Part shown: in pieces, positions 43,079 through 52,210 of the stretch | Position numbering within the stretch: position 1 is the stretch's first letter | How the letters are laid out: each line of letters starts with the position of its first letter | DNA from: Terasakiella sp033100395 | Lineage (GTDB): Bacteria; Pseudomonadota; Alphaproteobacteria; Rhodospirillales; Terasakiellaceae | Direction of reading: 5' to 3' | Assembly (NCBI RefSeq): GCF_033100395.1 | Contig: NZ_JAWLVJ010000014.1 | Span: 1-64,000, forward strand | DNA: 64,000 nt | Notes under the pieces: model-generated | Database searches by the model: none | Seen by the model: the letters and a program-made list of their open reading frames with translations, nothing else | What the model was told of the DNA's origin: nothing | Made by a program: the position numbers and the translations under genes

Positions 43079-43410
43079 GATACGATCTGGACCGCACCGT
43101 CTTTATCATCCGCCACAGACAGAATTTTCAGAAAACCACTGATCTCGAACACTTCCTTGATGTGATCGGCCAGAGCAAACATGGCAAAACCGCCCTTGGC
43201 CGCCTTGCAGCGTTTGGCCGCCATCAGCACAACGCGCAGACCCGCACTGGAAATATATTCAATCTTTGAAAAATCCAGCACCACACGGCTTTGCCCGCCT
43301 TCGATCAATCCGATGACAGAAGACTGAAACTCAGGGGCGCTTTGGCTGTCGATCCGACCATTTGGTGTCAGAACCAGACATACACCGATTTCTTCCTTGG
43401 AAATTTCCAT
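43075..43410 (-). CDS. STAS-domain anti-sigma factor antagonist
   Basis: 111 residues from the ATG at 43410 (MEISKEEIGVCLVLTPNGRI); the open frame continues to 43473 but the region before lacks family similarity. The STAS core has VVLDFSKIEYISSAGLRVVL with the phosphorylatable Ser. Phosphorylation by the RsbW-like kinase and dephosphorylation by the SpoIIE-type protein next door are expected. It is encoded on the opposite strand to both partners, and its TAA shares the sequence TTAA with the phosphatase stop. Confidence 0.87.
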   Translation of the reverse strand: MEISKEEIGVCLVLTPNGRIDSQSAPEFQSSVIGLIEGGQSRVVLDFSKIEYISSAGLRVVLMAAKRCKAAKGGFAMFALADHIKEVFEISGFLKILSVADDKDGAVQIVS

Positions 43411-43544
43411 CCCGATTGATCCCTTAAAGGTTGAGCCTGATAAATTGATAATCTTTTGGCCTTGCCTAAGCAACTTAAAACGTTGCTTTTTGTGATCCCT
43501 CTATGATTAAGTAAGGGGCGCAATAAAAAAGACGGTTGGTTCCT

Positions 43545-43955
43545 GTGTCTAAAACACTCTTTAAAGAAAATCTAAAGATCGATCTGGCGGAGATTGAACG
43601 GCTGGCCGAACGCATCAATGCCTTTGCCGACAGCCAGTCCATAGACACATCAACAACCTATAAAATCAACCTGGTGCTGGATGAATTGCTGACCAATATC
43701 ATCAATTACGCGCAGGCAAGCGAACTCAACGTCTCTGCTGAAATTGATGATAAAACCCTGTGCTTTACCCTGCAAGACAACGGCACGGCCTTTAATCCGC
43801 TGACAGACAGCAAAGCCCCGGATACAGACGCCAGTCTGGAAGATCGAGAAATAGGCGGTCTGGGTGTGCATTTTGCCAAAACATTTATGTCCTCGCTTGA
43901 TTATCAACGCGCGGGAACCACCAATATTCTAACGCTCACATTGGATTTGGACTGA
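43545..43955 (+). CDS. RsbW-like serine kinase/anti-sigma factor (HATPase)
   Basis: About 136 residues. The frame can start at a TTG at 43536 or the GTG at 43545 (VSKTLFKENLK); neither has a strong ribosome binding site and I prefer GTG. The GHKL ATPase fold shows the N box LVLDELLTNIINYA, G1 box LQDNGTAFNP and G2 box IGGLGVHFAKTFM. It would phosphorylate the STAS protein and hold a target when the STAS protein is phosphorylated. No sigma factor is encoded in the window. The stop overlaps the channel gene start in TGATG. Confidence 0.88.
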   Translation: MSKTLFKENLKIDLAEIERLAERINAFADSQSIDTSTTYKINLVLDELLTNIINYAQASELNVSAEIDDKTLCFTLQDNGTAFNPLTDSKAPDTDASLEDREIGGLGVHFAKTFMSSLDYQRAGTTNILTLTLDLD

Positions 43956-45901
43956 TGATCAGAAACTTGCGCCAAAAATCCCAACATCTTCTGGAACGCG
44001 GTCTGGTCCATGGCACGTTGGTACGCCTGTGCCTTTTATTTGTCGGCAGTTTCATCTTTATCCTGATGGGCACCGGGGCCTATTTTGTCGGGCTGTTTGA
44101 TGATGAAAACAAGGCCGTAGAAAATATCGGCACCGATTATGGCGGCGGCTTTATCGATGCTTTCTGGTGGTCCCTGAAACATGCGATTGACCCGGGCACC
44201 TTTACAGGCGATTACGGGTCATCCTTTGTCATCGTGGTTTATGCGCTGATTATTACGCTAGGTGGTTGGGCTATCTTCGGTGTGTTCGTTGGTGTGATCT
44301 CCGCCAGCATTGAAAAGCGCCTTGCCCAACTGGATAAAGGCATTGGCCGTGTAGTTGTTTCTGATCATGTCCTGATTTTGGGCTGGAACACACGCGCACC
44401 TGCGGTCATTGCCCGCCTTTTTGAAAATAAAGCCAACCCGACCATTGTCGTGCTGGCCCCGCAAGACGTCCCGACCATCAGAAATGAATTGCGCCTAAGT
44501 GAACAGCTGGATTCAAAGAAAGCCCATAAAGTCACCTTCCGCCAAGGCGTGGTAACCAGTGAGCAGGAATTAAAAGGCGTATCGTTCGAACATGCTGAAC
44601 GGATCATTATCCTTGCCAATGACGACCCGAACCAGGATGAAATCAGCAATGACATGGTCAGTATTGAACTGATCAGCCTGTTTGCCCATACCAAGACCTG
44701 GGTCAACGGCAAACCTCATATCGTTGCGGAAATTCTGGATGACAGCACACGCGAGATTGCCAACCTGGCAGGGGATCATCAAATCCCGGTCTTTACCTCC
44801 ACCGACACGGTCAGCCGCATCATCGTACAAGCCTCGCGCCAACCGGACCTGTCCAAAGTCTATCTGGAACTGTTTTCCGGCGGCCAAAGTCAGTTGATGA
44901 TGCAGCATGTGCCCGATTGCACAGGCATGGCTTTTATAGATATCCTCAATAAATTCCCCGAGGCAACCCCCATCGGGGTCTGTGACGTGCTGGATTTAGA
45001 AGACCGTCTGGTTCATATCCCGGACATCAACCCGCCAGCGGACCATATCATTGAAGAACAGGAAAAAATCATCCTGATCTCCAACAGTAAATCCATCCGC
45101 TTTGATAAAGATCAGGAAGCTTTCACGCCGTTAGATGCGATGGCAGAAAGCGGCAAAGCTTCAACACCCTTTGAACGCATCCTGATTTTGGGCTGGAATC
45201 AGGGGATTTATAAAATTCTTGATCAATATGCGACATATCTTCCGAAAGAAGATGGACACATCAAGGTCGTCAGTTCCTATGATGTTGAAAAAGCCCAAAA
45301 CCTGTTGAAACATAAGGCCAAACGGGCGGTGGATACGGCCGAGGTCAAGCTGGAACAGGCAAACTATCTTGATCGTGACACCATGAAAGCTTTGCTCAAG
45401 GAAGATTATGACCGGGTCATTCTTCTGTCCGATCAATCCAAAGGGATCAAGGACCGCGATTCCATCATCAAGATGTCCCTGATCCTGCTGCAATGGGCGT
45501 TTGAAACACAAAACCTTGCCAAAACACCCCATGTCATTGCCGAAGTGATCGAAAACACAGGCATGCTGGCACGCCCGCCCTATTCACAGTTTGAACTAAT
45601 TTCGTCCCCCGAAGTCGCCAGTCGCATGCTGACTCATTTCGCCCAAGAAAATGATTTGCGCACCATCGCAACGGAATTGCTCAATCCCTTGGGACAGGAA
45701 GTCAACCTACGCCCGGCGGTAGATTATGTTGAGCTGGACACTGCATTTAAATTTGGGCAACTTGTCCGAAGTGCGAAAGAAAAGGACCAAATCATTTGGG
45801 GCATCATCCGAGCAGAAAATAAAAAGATTATTCTCAATCCCGACAGCAATATTGAAATGACCCTGTCAGATGGGGATCAGGTGATTATCCTGTCTCATTA
45901 A
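43955..45901 (+). CDS. CASTOR/POLLUX-like ion channel with RCK domains
   Basis: 648 residues. Two or three TM helices in the first 125 residues (CLLFVGSFIFILMGTGAYFV and FVIVVYALIITLGGWAIFGV) flank a pore segment DAFWWSLKHAIDPGTFTG that lacks a K+ signature TVGYG. Two regulator-of-conductance domains follow: DHVLILGWNTRAPAVIARL (about 135) and RILILGWNQGIYKILDQY (about 408). The family gates ion flux in response to bound Ca2+ or nucleotides. It is translationally coupled to the RsbW-like kinase, which is unusual. Confidence 0.87.
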   Translation: MIRNLRQKSQHLLERGLVHGTLVRLCLLFVGSFIFILMGTGAYFVGLFDDENKAVENIGTDYGGGFIDAFWWSLKHAIDPGTFTGDYGSSFVIVVYALIITLGGWAIFGVFVGVISASIEKRLAQLDKGIGRVVVSDHVLILGWNTRAPAVIARLFENKANPTIVVLAPQDVPTIRNELRLSEQLDSKKAHKVTFRQGVVTSEQELKGVSFEHAERIIILANDDPNQDEISNDMVSIELISLFAHTKTWVNGKPHIVAEILDDSTREIANLAGDHQIPVFTSTDTVSRIIVQASRQPDLSKVYLELFSGGQSQLMMQHVPDCTGMAFIDILNKFPEATPIGVCDVLDLEDRLVHIPDINPPADHIIEEQEKIILISNSKSIRFDKDQEAFTPLDAMAESGKASTPFERILILGWNQGIYKILDQYATYLPKEDGHIKVVSSYDVEKAQNLLKHKAKRAVDTAEVKLEQANYLDRDTMKALLKEDYDRVILLSDQSKGIKDRDSIIKMSLILLQWAFETQNLAKTPHVIAEVIENTGMLARPPYSQFELISSPEVASRMLTHFAQENDLRTIATELLNPLGQEVNLRPAVDYVELDTAFKFGQLVRSAKEKDQIIWGIIRAENKKIILNPDSNIEMTLSDGDQVIILSH

Positions 45902-46009
45902 GCTACCCCTTTTGAACAAGCCCCCCCCCTCCAAAAGGATTGTTGTCGCATTGGTCAACTTCGGGCAAAATAACGCCCAGAATCAAAAGGTAAGTTGAAG
46001 GGGATTGTT

Positions 46010-46801
46010 ATGTCATCATCCATGGATGGGCTTTATGCCAAAGGCGTTGGCCAGATTGTTGACCAGTTACGTGCCGAATTCCTTGATGAAGTCAAAGAAA
46101 CCCTGGAAACTCTGACCTTTATGATCGACGAGGTTCGCCGCGAACCCGATGATATGACAGAATTGGTCAGCGCCGTCCAAAAAGCCATGCTATCATTGAA
46201 AGGCCAGGCCCATAACTATGAAATGGCAGCCCTGGCAACTGTCGCGCTTCGCACCGAAGATTATCTCGCCAATGTCAAAACCTTTCCGCCACGCATGCTT
46301 GATGACATCCAGACCTTTGTGGAAGCCATGATTGATATCATCGAAAAACCGATTGATGACGAACATGACATTTCCAAACTGGTGCGTGGCCTGCCTGCCA
46401 AAGTTCGTCTGGATGATTCCATTCTGGATGTTCGCAATATCGAAGTTCTGCTGGTCATGCACCATGGGGCTGCCACCCACTTTGTCGAACGTGAAATGCA
46501 GGAATGTGGCTATCGCATTTCCACATGTACCTCCACGCTAGATGCATTGCCCCTGATTATCCGCACGAAACCGGATTTGGTCATCATCTCAGCAATGATG
46601 CCGGAACTGTCCGGGATTGATCTGGCATCCGGCCTTGCTGAAATGCCCGCGACGCGTAATATCCCAACCGCACTGATCACCAGCCTGCCGCAAGACGATC
46701 CATATTTGCAGCTTTTATCTGACCGTGTGCCGATCATTCATAAAAATGCCTCCTTTGGTGATGATCTTGCCGATGCGCTCAGTAAATTATTTTTAATTTA
46801 G
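46010..46801 (+). CDS. degenerate Hpt-receiver (pseudo-receiver) protein
   Basis: 263 residues from the ATG at 46010, preceded by AAGGGGA. The N-terminal helical half contains AMLSLKGQAHNYEM (59-72), an Hpt-like motif in which the phosphorylatable His is Leu61. The C-terminal half (about 144-263) is a receiver fold, but the acidic pair is replaced by MHH (150-152) and the phospho-acceptor Asp by Ser194 in DLVIISAMMPELSG. It therefore cannot act by normal phosphotransfer and is probably a binding or scaffold protein, perhaps the target of the partner switch. Confidence 0.78.
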   Translation: MSSSMDGLYAKGVGQIVDQLRAEFLDEVKETLETLTFMIDEVRREPDDMTELVSAVQKAMLSLKGQAHNYEMAALATVALRTEDYLANVKTFPPRMLDDIQTFVEAMIDIIEKPIDDEHDISKLVRGLPAKVRLDDSILDVRNIEVLLVMHHGAATHFVEREMQECGYRISTCTSTLDALPLIIRTKPDLVIISAMMPELSGIDLASGLAEMPATRNIPTALITSLPQDDPYLQLLSDRVPIIHKNASFGDDLADALSKLFLI

Positions 46802-46918
46802 CTTTCTCCTCCATTTGGATGAAGACGGCGCGTATGAAATGATATATTCTACAACTAATAGATTGATAAAAATCAACTAAAAGTAAACATGGATAACAGG
46901 TAAAGGCGCCGCGACACT

Positions 46919-47605
46919 ATGACACAGACCATCAGCTACCGTTTTTTCGCCCCGAAAGAAGAACAGGTGCAGATCAATCTGAACTTTGATGACGAAACCT
47001 ATCAGCTGCAAATTGATGAGAATGGGGAAAAGCCTGAGTGGGCGAAACTCTCCCATCAAAAATGTTCCAACTGTCCTTTGGGTGATGACGTTGAATGGTG
47101 CCCAGCCGCCTTGGGTGTTGCTCAGTTCCTGCCAGCGTTTAAAGCCAAGTTCTCCTATGAAAAAACCGTTGTAGAGGTTGAAACTCCGACCCGTACCGTC
47201 GTGACCAAGGCAACCTTCCAAACCGGGATTGCTTCTCTTCTCGGCCTTACTTGTGCCACATCAGGCTGTCCGCACACCAAATTTCTGCGTCCACTGGCGC
47301 GCTTCCACCTGCCCTTTGCGACCGAACAGGAAACAGTCTTTCGCTCCCTGTCCGCCTATCTCTTGATCCAATACAAAGAAAATCACGATCAAGGCAAAAT
47401 CAAGCCGCTGACCTTCGATGGCCTGAACGATGCATACGCCACTCTTTCCATCGTCAACAGCTTTTTGGCCGAACGTCTGCGCGACGGGGTAGAACGTGAT
47501 GCGGCCTTGAATGCGGTCATGATCCTGGATGGGTTCGCCCTCATCACACCGGAAAATACCGACGGGTCTTTCCTTGACCTTGAAGGCGTATTTGTCACCG
47601 AATAA
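46919..47605 (+). CDS. Cys-containing protein of unknown function
   Basis: 228 residues, soluble, no signal sequence. Cysteines occur as KCSNCPLGDDVEWCP (43-57 region) and LTCATSGCPHTKFLRPLARF (about 112-130), suggesting a metal or Fe-S site. The C-terminal third is helical. I do not recognise the family. It lies between the pseudo-receiver and coiled-coil genes on the same strand, so a signalling role is likely by context only. A weak AT-rich hairpin (AACCAA...TTGGTT, 47604-47620) follows its stop. Confidence 0.75.
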   Translation: MTQTISYRFFAPKEEQVQINLNFDDETYQLQIDENGEKPEWAKLSHQKCSNCPLGDDVEWCPAALGVAQFLPAFKAKFSYEKTVVEVETPTRTVVTKATFQTGIASLLGLTCATSGCPHTKFLRPLARFHLPFATEQETVFRSLSAYLLIQYKENHDQGKIKPLTFDGLNDAYATLSIVNSFLAERLRDGVERDAALNAVMILDGFALITPENTDGSFLDLEGVFVTE

Positions 47606-47704
47606 CCAAATTTATTGGTTTAACAACGCTTTAAATCATTTCTTAAGACTCAGTGGTCATTATCGCTATAATAAAGCGAAACTTTGTCTGTTGAATGGAC
47701 AGTC

Positions 47705-48358
47705 ATGACCACTGAAGAAGAAACAGAACTTTATAAGGCCCAGACGGATATCCGTCATTTAAAGAACACGATTTCTGCCCTGCGCGACGAGCTTGACAGC
47801 CAGACCGCCAGCAAGACAGAAGCCGTGCAAAAAGCCGTGGCTGACGCCCATCAGGACCACCTGCAACTGCAAAACACCGCCCAAGCCTTACGTGACGAAC
47901 TTGAAAATATGCGCCGTCAAATGGATGACGCCGTCCAGCAGGCAAAAGCCGAAGCCCATGGCGAAATTGTTCAATTGACCAAGACAGCGCAGGCCCTGCG
48001 TGACGAACTTGAACGTATGCGCGCAGAAAAAGATGCCGAAGTGCAGCGCACACTGGCCGATGGCAAACAGGAAGCCCAGACCCTGATCCACACCGCACAG
48101 GCCTTGCGCGATGAAATGGAAAATCTGCGCACCGATAAAGAAGACACCGTCCAGCGCACCAAAGCAGACGGACATGGCGAAGCCTTACAACTCCAGCGCA
48201 CCATTGGTTCCCTGCGTGATGAGATGGAACTGATGAAACACCGCTATGATGATGAACGCCAGGAATTGGAACGCACGTTTCGTGATGAAAATCAGCAATT
48301 ACGTGATACTATTACAACATTGAGGGAAGCCTTGGAGGCGCAAAATGCCGGAAAGTAA
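47705..48358 (+). CDS. tandem-repeat coiled-coil protein
   Basis: 217 residues, almost wholly helical and charged. Five consecutive 36-residue units each begin ALRDEL or close variants (SALRDELDSQ, ALRDELENMR, ALRDELERMR, ALRDEMENLR, SLRDEMELMK), preceded by a short N-terminal helix and followed by TLREALEAQNAGK. I place the start at the ATG at 47705; a TTG seven codons earlier is open. It overlaps the cyclase gene by 14 bases, so the two proteins are probably made together and may bind each other. Confidence 0.8.
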   Translation: MTTEEETELYKAQTDIRHLKNTISALRDELDSQTASKTEAVQKAVADAHQDHLQLQNTAQALRDELENMRRQMDDAVQQAKAEAHGEIVQLTKTAQALRDELERMRAEKDAEVQRTLADGKQEAQTLIHTAQALRDEMENLRTDKEDTVQRTKADGHGEALQLQRTIGSLRDEMELMKHRYDDERQELERTFRDENQQLRDTITTLREALEAQNAGK

Positions 48359-50633
48359 TTCCAGCACAGATAAGGATGTGGTTAAAAACATGGTAACTGC
48401 CAACACGGCGGAACTTGTTTTAAAAGTGTCCCATGACGTGGCAAAAGCCGACAGTCTGGACGAACAGCTGCGCATCATTATGGAAGCGGTGACCGCAGCC
48501 ACCAATTCAGACCGTGGCACATTGTTCCTCAATGATTCCGCAACGAACGAGCTTTATTCCCGTATTGCCCTTGGTGATATCAAACGCGAAATCCGTATCC
48601 TCAATAATTCCGGTATTGCAGGTGCAGTTTATCAAACCGGCGAAGGCGAGATCATTGAAGACGCCTATGCCGACAAACGCTTTAACCACAGTGTTGACCA
48701 CGCAACCGGCTATAAAACCGAAAATATCCTTTGTGCGCCAGTTCGCACCGTTAAGGGCGATATCCTTGGTGTTGCCCAGACCCTGAACAAGAAAGACGGG
48801 GCGGAATTCACGCAAGAAGATCTCGCCATCATGCAGGCGATTACCACGCAAGCTTCCATCGCCCTTCAAGGCACGCTCTTTATTGAACGCATGGAAAAGC
48901 TGCGCCTTCAGGAAGCTGAATTCCTCAATGTGGTGTCTGATGTATCGTCCGAGATCAATCTAGGTCCGCTGTTGCAGATGATCATGACCGCCATCACCAA
49001 GATGTTGCAGGCTGATCGCTCCACCCTGTTCCTGAATGACGAAAAAACCAACGAGCTTTATACACAGATCGGGCAAGGCCTTGGCGCCACCAACATCCGC
49101 CTGCCCAATCACTTGGGCATTGCAGGCGCGGTTTATACCTCTGGACAGACCATCAACATCCCATATGCTTATGCGGACCTGCGCTTTAACCCGGCCTTTG
49201 ATAAACAGACAGGATATTTCACCCGTTCCATCCTCTGTTGCCCGGTTTTGAACAAGGACGGCAAAGTGATCGGGGTGACCCAGGTGCTCAATAAAAAAGG
49301 CGGTCCGTTTAATGACGAGGACGAACAACGTCTGAAGGCCTTTACCTCCCAGATCGCAGTGGGGCTGGAAAATGCCCAGCTCTTTGCTGATGTTCAGCAG
49401 ATGAAAAACTATAACGAAAGCATGCTGGAAAGTATGAGTAACGCCGTTGTGACCTTCGATGAAGAAGGCACGATCGTGACGTGTAACGCAGCGGGTTTAC
49501 GTATTCTACAAGTCAAAGCCGAAGACATCATCGGCAAAAAAGATGATGAATTCTTCGTCAATGACAATGTATTTGTGGTTGAACGTCTGCGCACCGTGCG
49601 CGATGAAAACGAAGGCGATATCTTCCTGGACGCCGTGTTGAAAATTGGCCCGGATGCCGAAGAAACATCGGTCAACATCACCACCTTGCCGCTTTTGGAT
49701 GATGACTCCAAAGCCATCGGTACCATGATCATGATGGAAGACATCAGTTCAGAAAAACGCATGAAATCGACCATGTCGCGCTACATGGACCCGGGCCTGG
49801 CCGACAAGCTGATGGGCGGTGGTGAAGAACTTCTGGGTGGTCAAAGCAGCGTGGCGACCGTGCTGTTCTCCGACGTTCGAAGCTTTACAACATTATCCGA
49901 AGAACTGGGTGCACAAGGGATTGTAAGCCTGCTCAATGACTATTTCACCGTCATGGTGGATTGTTTGAACGAAGAAGGCGGCATGCTGGATAAATTCATC
50001 GGCGATGCCATGATGGCCATCTTCGGAACACCCTTTCCTCATGAAGATGACCCGGACCGCGCCGTTCGCTGCGCCATCGACATGATGGTCAAACTGCGCG
50101 AATTTAACGCGCAACGTGCCGCCAAAGGCCTGATGGAAATTGACATCGGGATCGGGTTGAACACCGACAACGTGGTTTCCGGTAACATCGGCTCGCCCAA
50201 ACGGATGGACTATACAGTCATCGGCGATGGCGTAAACCTGGCAGCCCGCCTTGAAAGCGGCACCAAACAATATGGCGCCCATATCCTGATTTCTGAATTT
50301 ACGTTTAAGGCGCTGAAAGGCACCTATCGCTACCGCGCCATGGACCATGTGGTGGTAAAAGGAAAGACCGAACCGGTCGCCATTTACGAGCTTCTGGACT
50401 ACCACACCGAAGAAACCTTCCCCAACATGATCGAAGCCCTTGATCACTTCCGCGACGGCATCGAATGTTATCGCAAAGGCACCTGGGACGACGCCATCGC
50501 CAAATTCCGCCGCGTGCTGGAACTGAACCCGAAAGATAAAGGCTCAGAGATTTACATTGAACGCTGCGAGCATTTGAAAGCGAACGTCAAACCGGAAGAA
50601 TGGGATGGTATCTGGGTGATGACGTCGAAGTAG
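48345..50633 (+). CDS. GAF-GAF-PAS class III adenylate cyclase
   Basis: 762 residues: GAF about 30-180, GAF about 205-365, PAS about 370-480, class III cyclase about 500-680, and a TPR-like helical end. Metal-binding aspartates are in VLFSDVRSFT and GDAMMAIFG; the adenine-selecting Lys in MLDKFIGD and Asp in RMDYTVIGDG and the transition-state Arg in NLAARLESG are present, predicting cAMP, not cGMP. Cytoplasmic. The two GAF domains share the motif TLFLND.{4}NELY, evidence of duplication. Last gene of the signalling region. Confidence 0.92.
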   Translation: MPESNSSTDKDVVKNMVTANTAELVLKVSHDVAKADSLDEQLRIIMEAVTAATNSDRGTLFLNDSATNELYSRIALGDIKREIRILNNSGIAGAVYQTGEGEIIEDAYADKRFNHSVDHATGYKTENILCAPVRTVKGDILGVAQTLNKKDGAEFTQEDLAIMQAITTQASIALQGTLFIERMEKLRLQEAEFLNVVSDVSSEINLGPLLQMIMTAITKMLQADRSTLFLNDEKTNELYTQIGQGLGATNIRLPNHLGIAGAVYTSGQTINIPYAYADLRFNPAFDKQTGYFTRSILCCPVLNKDGKVIGVTQVLNKKGGPFNDEDEQRLKAFTSQIAVGLENAQLFADVQQMKNYNESMLESMSNAVVTFDEEGTIVTCNAAGLRILQVKAEDIIGKKDDEFFVNDNVFVVERLRTVRDENEGDIFLDAVLKIGPDAEETSVNITTLPLLDDDSKAIGTMIMMEDISSEKRMKSTMSRYMDPGLADKLMGGGEELLGGQSSVATVLFSDVRSFTTLSEELGAQGIVSLLNDYFTVMVDCLNEEGGMLDKFIGDAMMAIFGTPFPHEDDPDRAVRCAIDMMVKLREFNAQRAAKGLMEIDIGIGLNTDNVVSGNIGSPKRMDYTVIGDGVNLAARLESGTKQYGAHILISEFTFKALKGTYRYRAMDHVVVKGKTEPVAIYELLDYHTEETFPNMIEALDHFRDGIECYRKGTWDDAIAKFRRVLELNPKDKGSEIYIERCEHLKANVKPEEWDGIWVMTSK

Positions 50634-50734
50634 GGTTGCCTTGCAAAGTTGTTGCATTCTCGGACGCGATATCTAATCGCGAACATAACTCGGTAACTAT
50701 TCACAGAACTGATCATTCTACCTCAAATGACAGA

Positions 50735-51943
50735 CTAACTAAACAGGTCAAGCCCCGGCAAACACCATTCGTCGGGGTTCAGACAATGATGCAGATAAAC
50801 TGCAAGCCCTGCATCCCCCGTCATCAATGAAAAACGTCTTTGTCCATATTGTGCACGGTGTTCTTGAGATTGTTGTATGGCATGAGATGCAAATGCTCTA
50901 GCTTTGTCCAACCAGTGGGACTTACCATCTCTATGGTACATTGCTAGGAACGCATACCCATTTCCAGCGGTTCCATGGCAGATACCGGGGCCTTTCGTAA
51001 GTGGACCTGCATGCCAAACCAATGCGCTAGCTTCAGCTAACAATGTATCTAAGGCGGGCCTTTTTGTCTTTGGTACTGCACTCAAGGCAGTCACAATGCC
51101 CGCTGCCCCATGACACCATTGGACAAACAATCGGCCTTTGATCGGCGGAGCGCTGGCAAACCAGTTCACCATACCATTTTCATGCAGAGCATAGGACTTG
51201 AGGGTTTCTATAGTGCGGTCAATGGCGTTAGTGATATGATTATCAGATAATAGATCAGCACCTTGCAATACCACGTTCAAATTTCCAGCGATACCATGGC
51301 AGGCGCCAAAATAGGAGCGTTTTTGTCCAAAAATATCGTTATCCCAAAGCCATCCAGAACCATCAGCAACTTGATACCAGTTCAACCAAAGAGCTTCAGC
51401 TCCATGTTTAAAAGCAGACTTCCAACAATCCTCATTTGTAGCGCGATAGAGAGCCAGAGCAGCATACATCATCCCAGTCTGCCCGCTCGTAATCTCATGG
51501 GCGGGGTGATCAAGAAGTCTTGACATGCACTGTCGAGCTCGGGTCTGAATGAGTTTATCCGTCGGATCACTCAGAATTGCTGGTACAAGAATGCCTAGCT
51601 CGCCGACTTGAAGTCCCATTTCTACCGCACCAAGGTCCGGGTTCTTTAGAAAGTTACGATAGATTTGAGGCAACTGATCACGAAGATCTAAAGTTGAGTA
51701 CCCACTTCTACGTAAAATTTCCGTTGCAACGACAACTCCTGCAGCACCCGCGTACAATGCCCATTTTGTATCCTGCTGCAAGTAACTTTCAGCATCCAGT
51801 GGGTGCAAAGGCCAACCTCCATCCCACTGCTTGGCGATTCGAATTTCATCTAAGATTCTAGCTATTTCTACGTACGCATCTTGGGCTGACCAAGGTCTGT
51901 CTGTCAGGTCTGTATGGCGCTCAAAGTCATAAAGAGATGTCAT
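50735..51943 (-). CDS. LanC-like lanthionine cyclase family protein
   Basis: 402 residues with the alpha/alpha-toroid repeats of LanC: GAAGVVVATEIL, GQTGMMYAALALY, GACHGIAGNLNVVL, WCHGAAGIVTALSA and GICHGTAGNGYAFLAMYH. The zinc ligands Cys277, Cys322 and His323 are in place. LanC proteins add Cys thiols to dehydrated Ser/Thr in peptides; LanC-like proteins add glutathione to damaged proteins. No LanB/LanM dehydratase is present here. Ribosome binding site is poor. The neighbouring genes are a possible small peptide gene and a regulator upstream on the same strand. Confidence 0.87.
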   Translation of the reverse strand: MTSLYDFERHTDLTDRPWSAQDAYVEIARILDEIRIAKQWDGGWPLHPLDAESYLQQDTKWALYAGAAGVVVATEILRRSGYSTLDLRDQLPQIYRNFLKNPDLGAVEMGLQVGELGILVPAILSDPTDKLIQTRARQCMSRLLDHPAHEITSGQTGMMYAALALYRATNEDCWKSAFKHGAEALWLNWYQVADGSGWLWDNDIFGQKRSYFGACHGIAGNLNVVLQGADLLSDNHITNAIDRTIETLKSYALHENGMVNWFASAPPIKGRLFVQWCHGAAGIVTALSAVPKTKRPALDTLLAEASALVWHAGPLTKGPGICHGTAGNGYAFLAMYHRDGKSHWLDKARAFASHAIQQSQEHRAQYGQRRFSLMTGDAGLAVYLHHCLNPDEWCLPGLDLFS

Positions 51944-52021
51944 AGGTTTAGTATTTACTTAAGTTTATGAAATAATTTCACTCTTTACCGAAAAAGAAGC
52001 CTTCTTCAGAAATGTCTAGGG

Positions 52022-52210
52022 CTATACACTCTCCGCAAGCGCCCGCTTAGCAGAAAAAGACTTCAACGAACACCCAATCGGACCCCCATGCGCGACCTCT
52101 TCCAGTGGTTTCTCTATCGCATATTTGGAAAAAATTTGCGCATCAAGACCAGTAGACCGTAGGCAATTGACAGGAATTCCAATAAAGGGAGCTCTAGGAT
52201 TTTTCATCAT
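52022..52210 (-). CDS. possible small peptide gene between regulator and LanC-like gene
   Basis: 62 residues from an ATG at 52210 that overlaps the winged-helix gene's stop (ATGATGAAAAATCCTAG). The sequence ends EEVAHGG followed by PIGCSLKSFSAKRALAESV. A Gly-Gly with acidic residues before it and Cys/Ser after it resembles a lanthipeptide leader/core junction, and the gene is directly upstream of the LanC-like gene. It could equally be a chance frame or remnant; 78 bases separate it from the LanC-like start and the ribosome binding site is weak. Confidence 0.3.
   Translation of the reverse strand: MMKNPRAPFIGIPVNCLRSTGLDAQIFSKYAIEKPLEEVAHGGPIGCSLKSFSAKRALAESV

Noticed and set aside
45902..46009. 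Terminator formed by CCTTTTG and CAAAAGG after the channel gene
   Set aside because: The loop is about 18 bases with a C run inside and no T tract follows; too weak to call.
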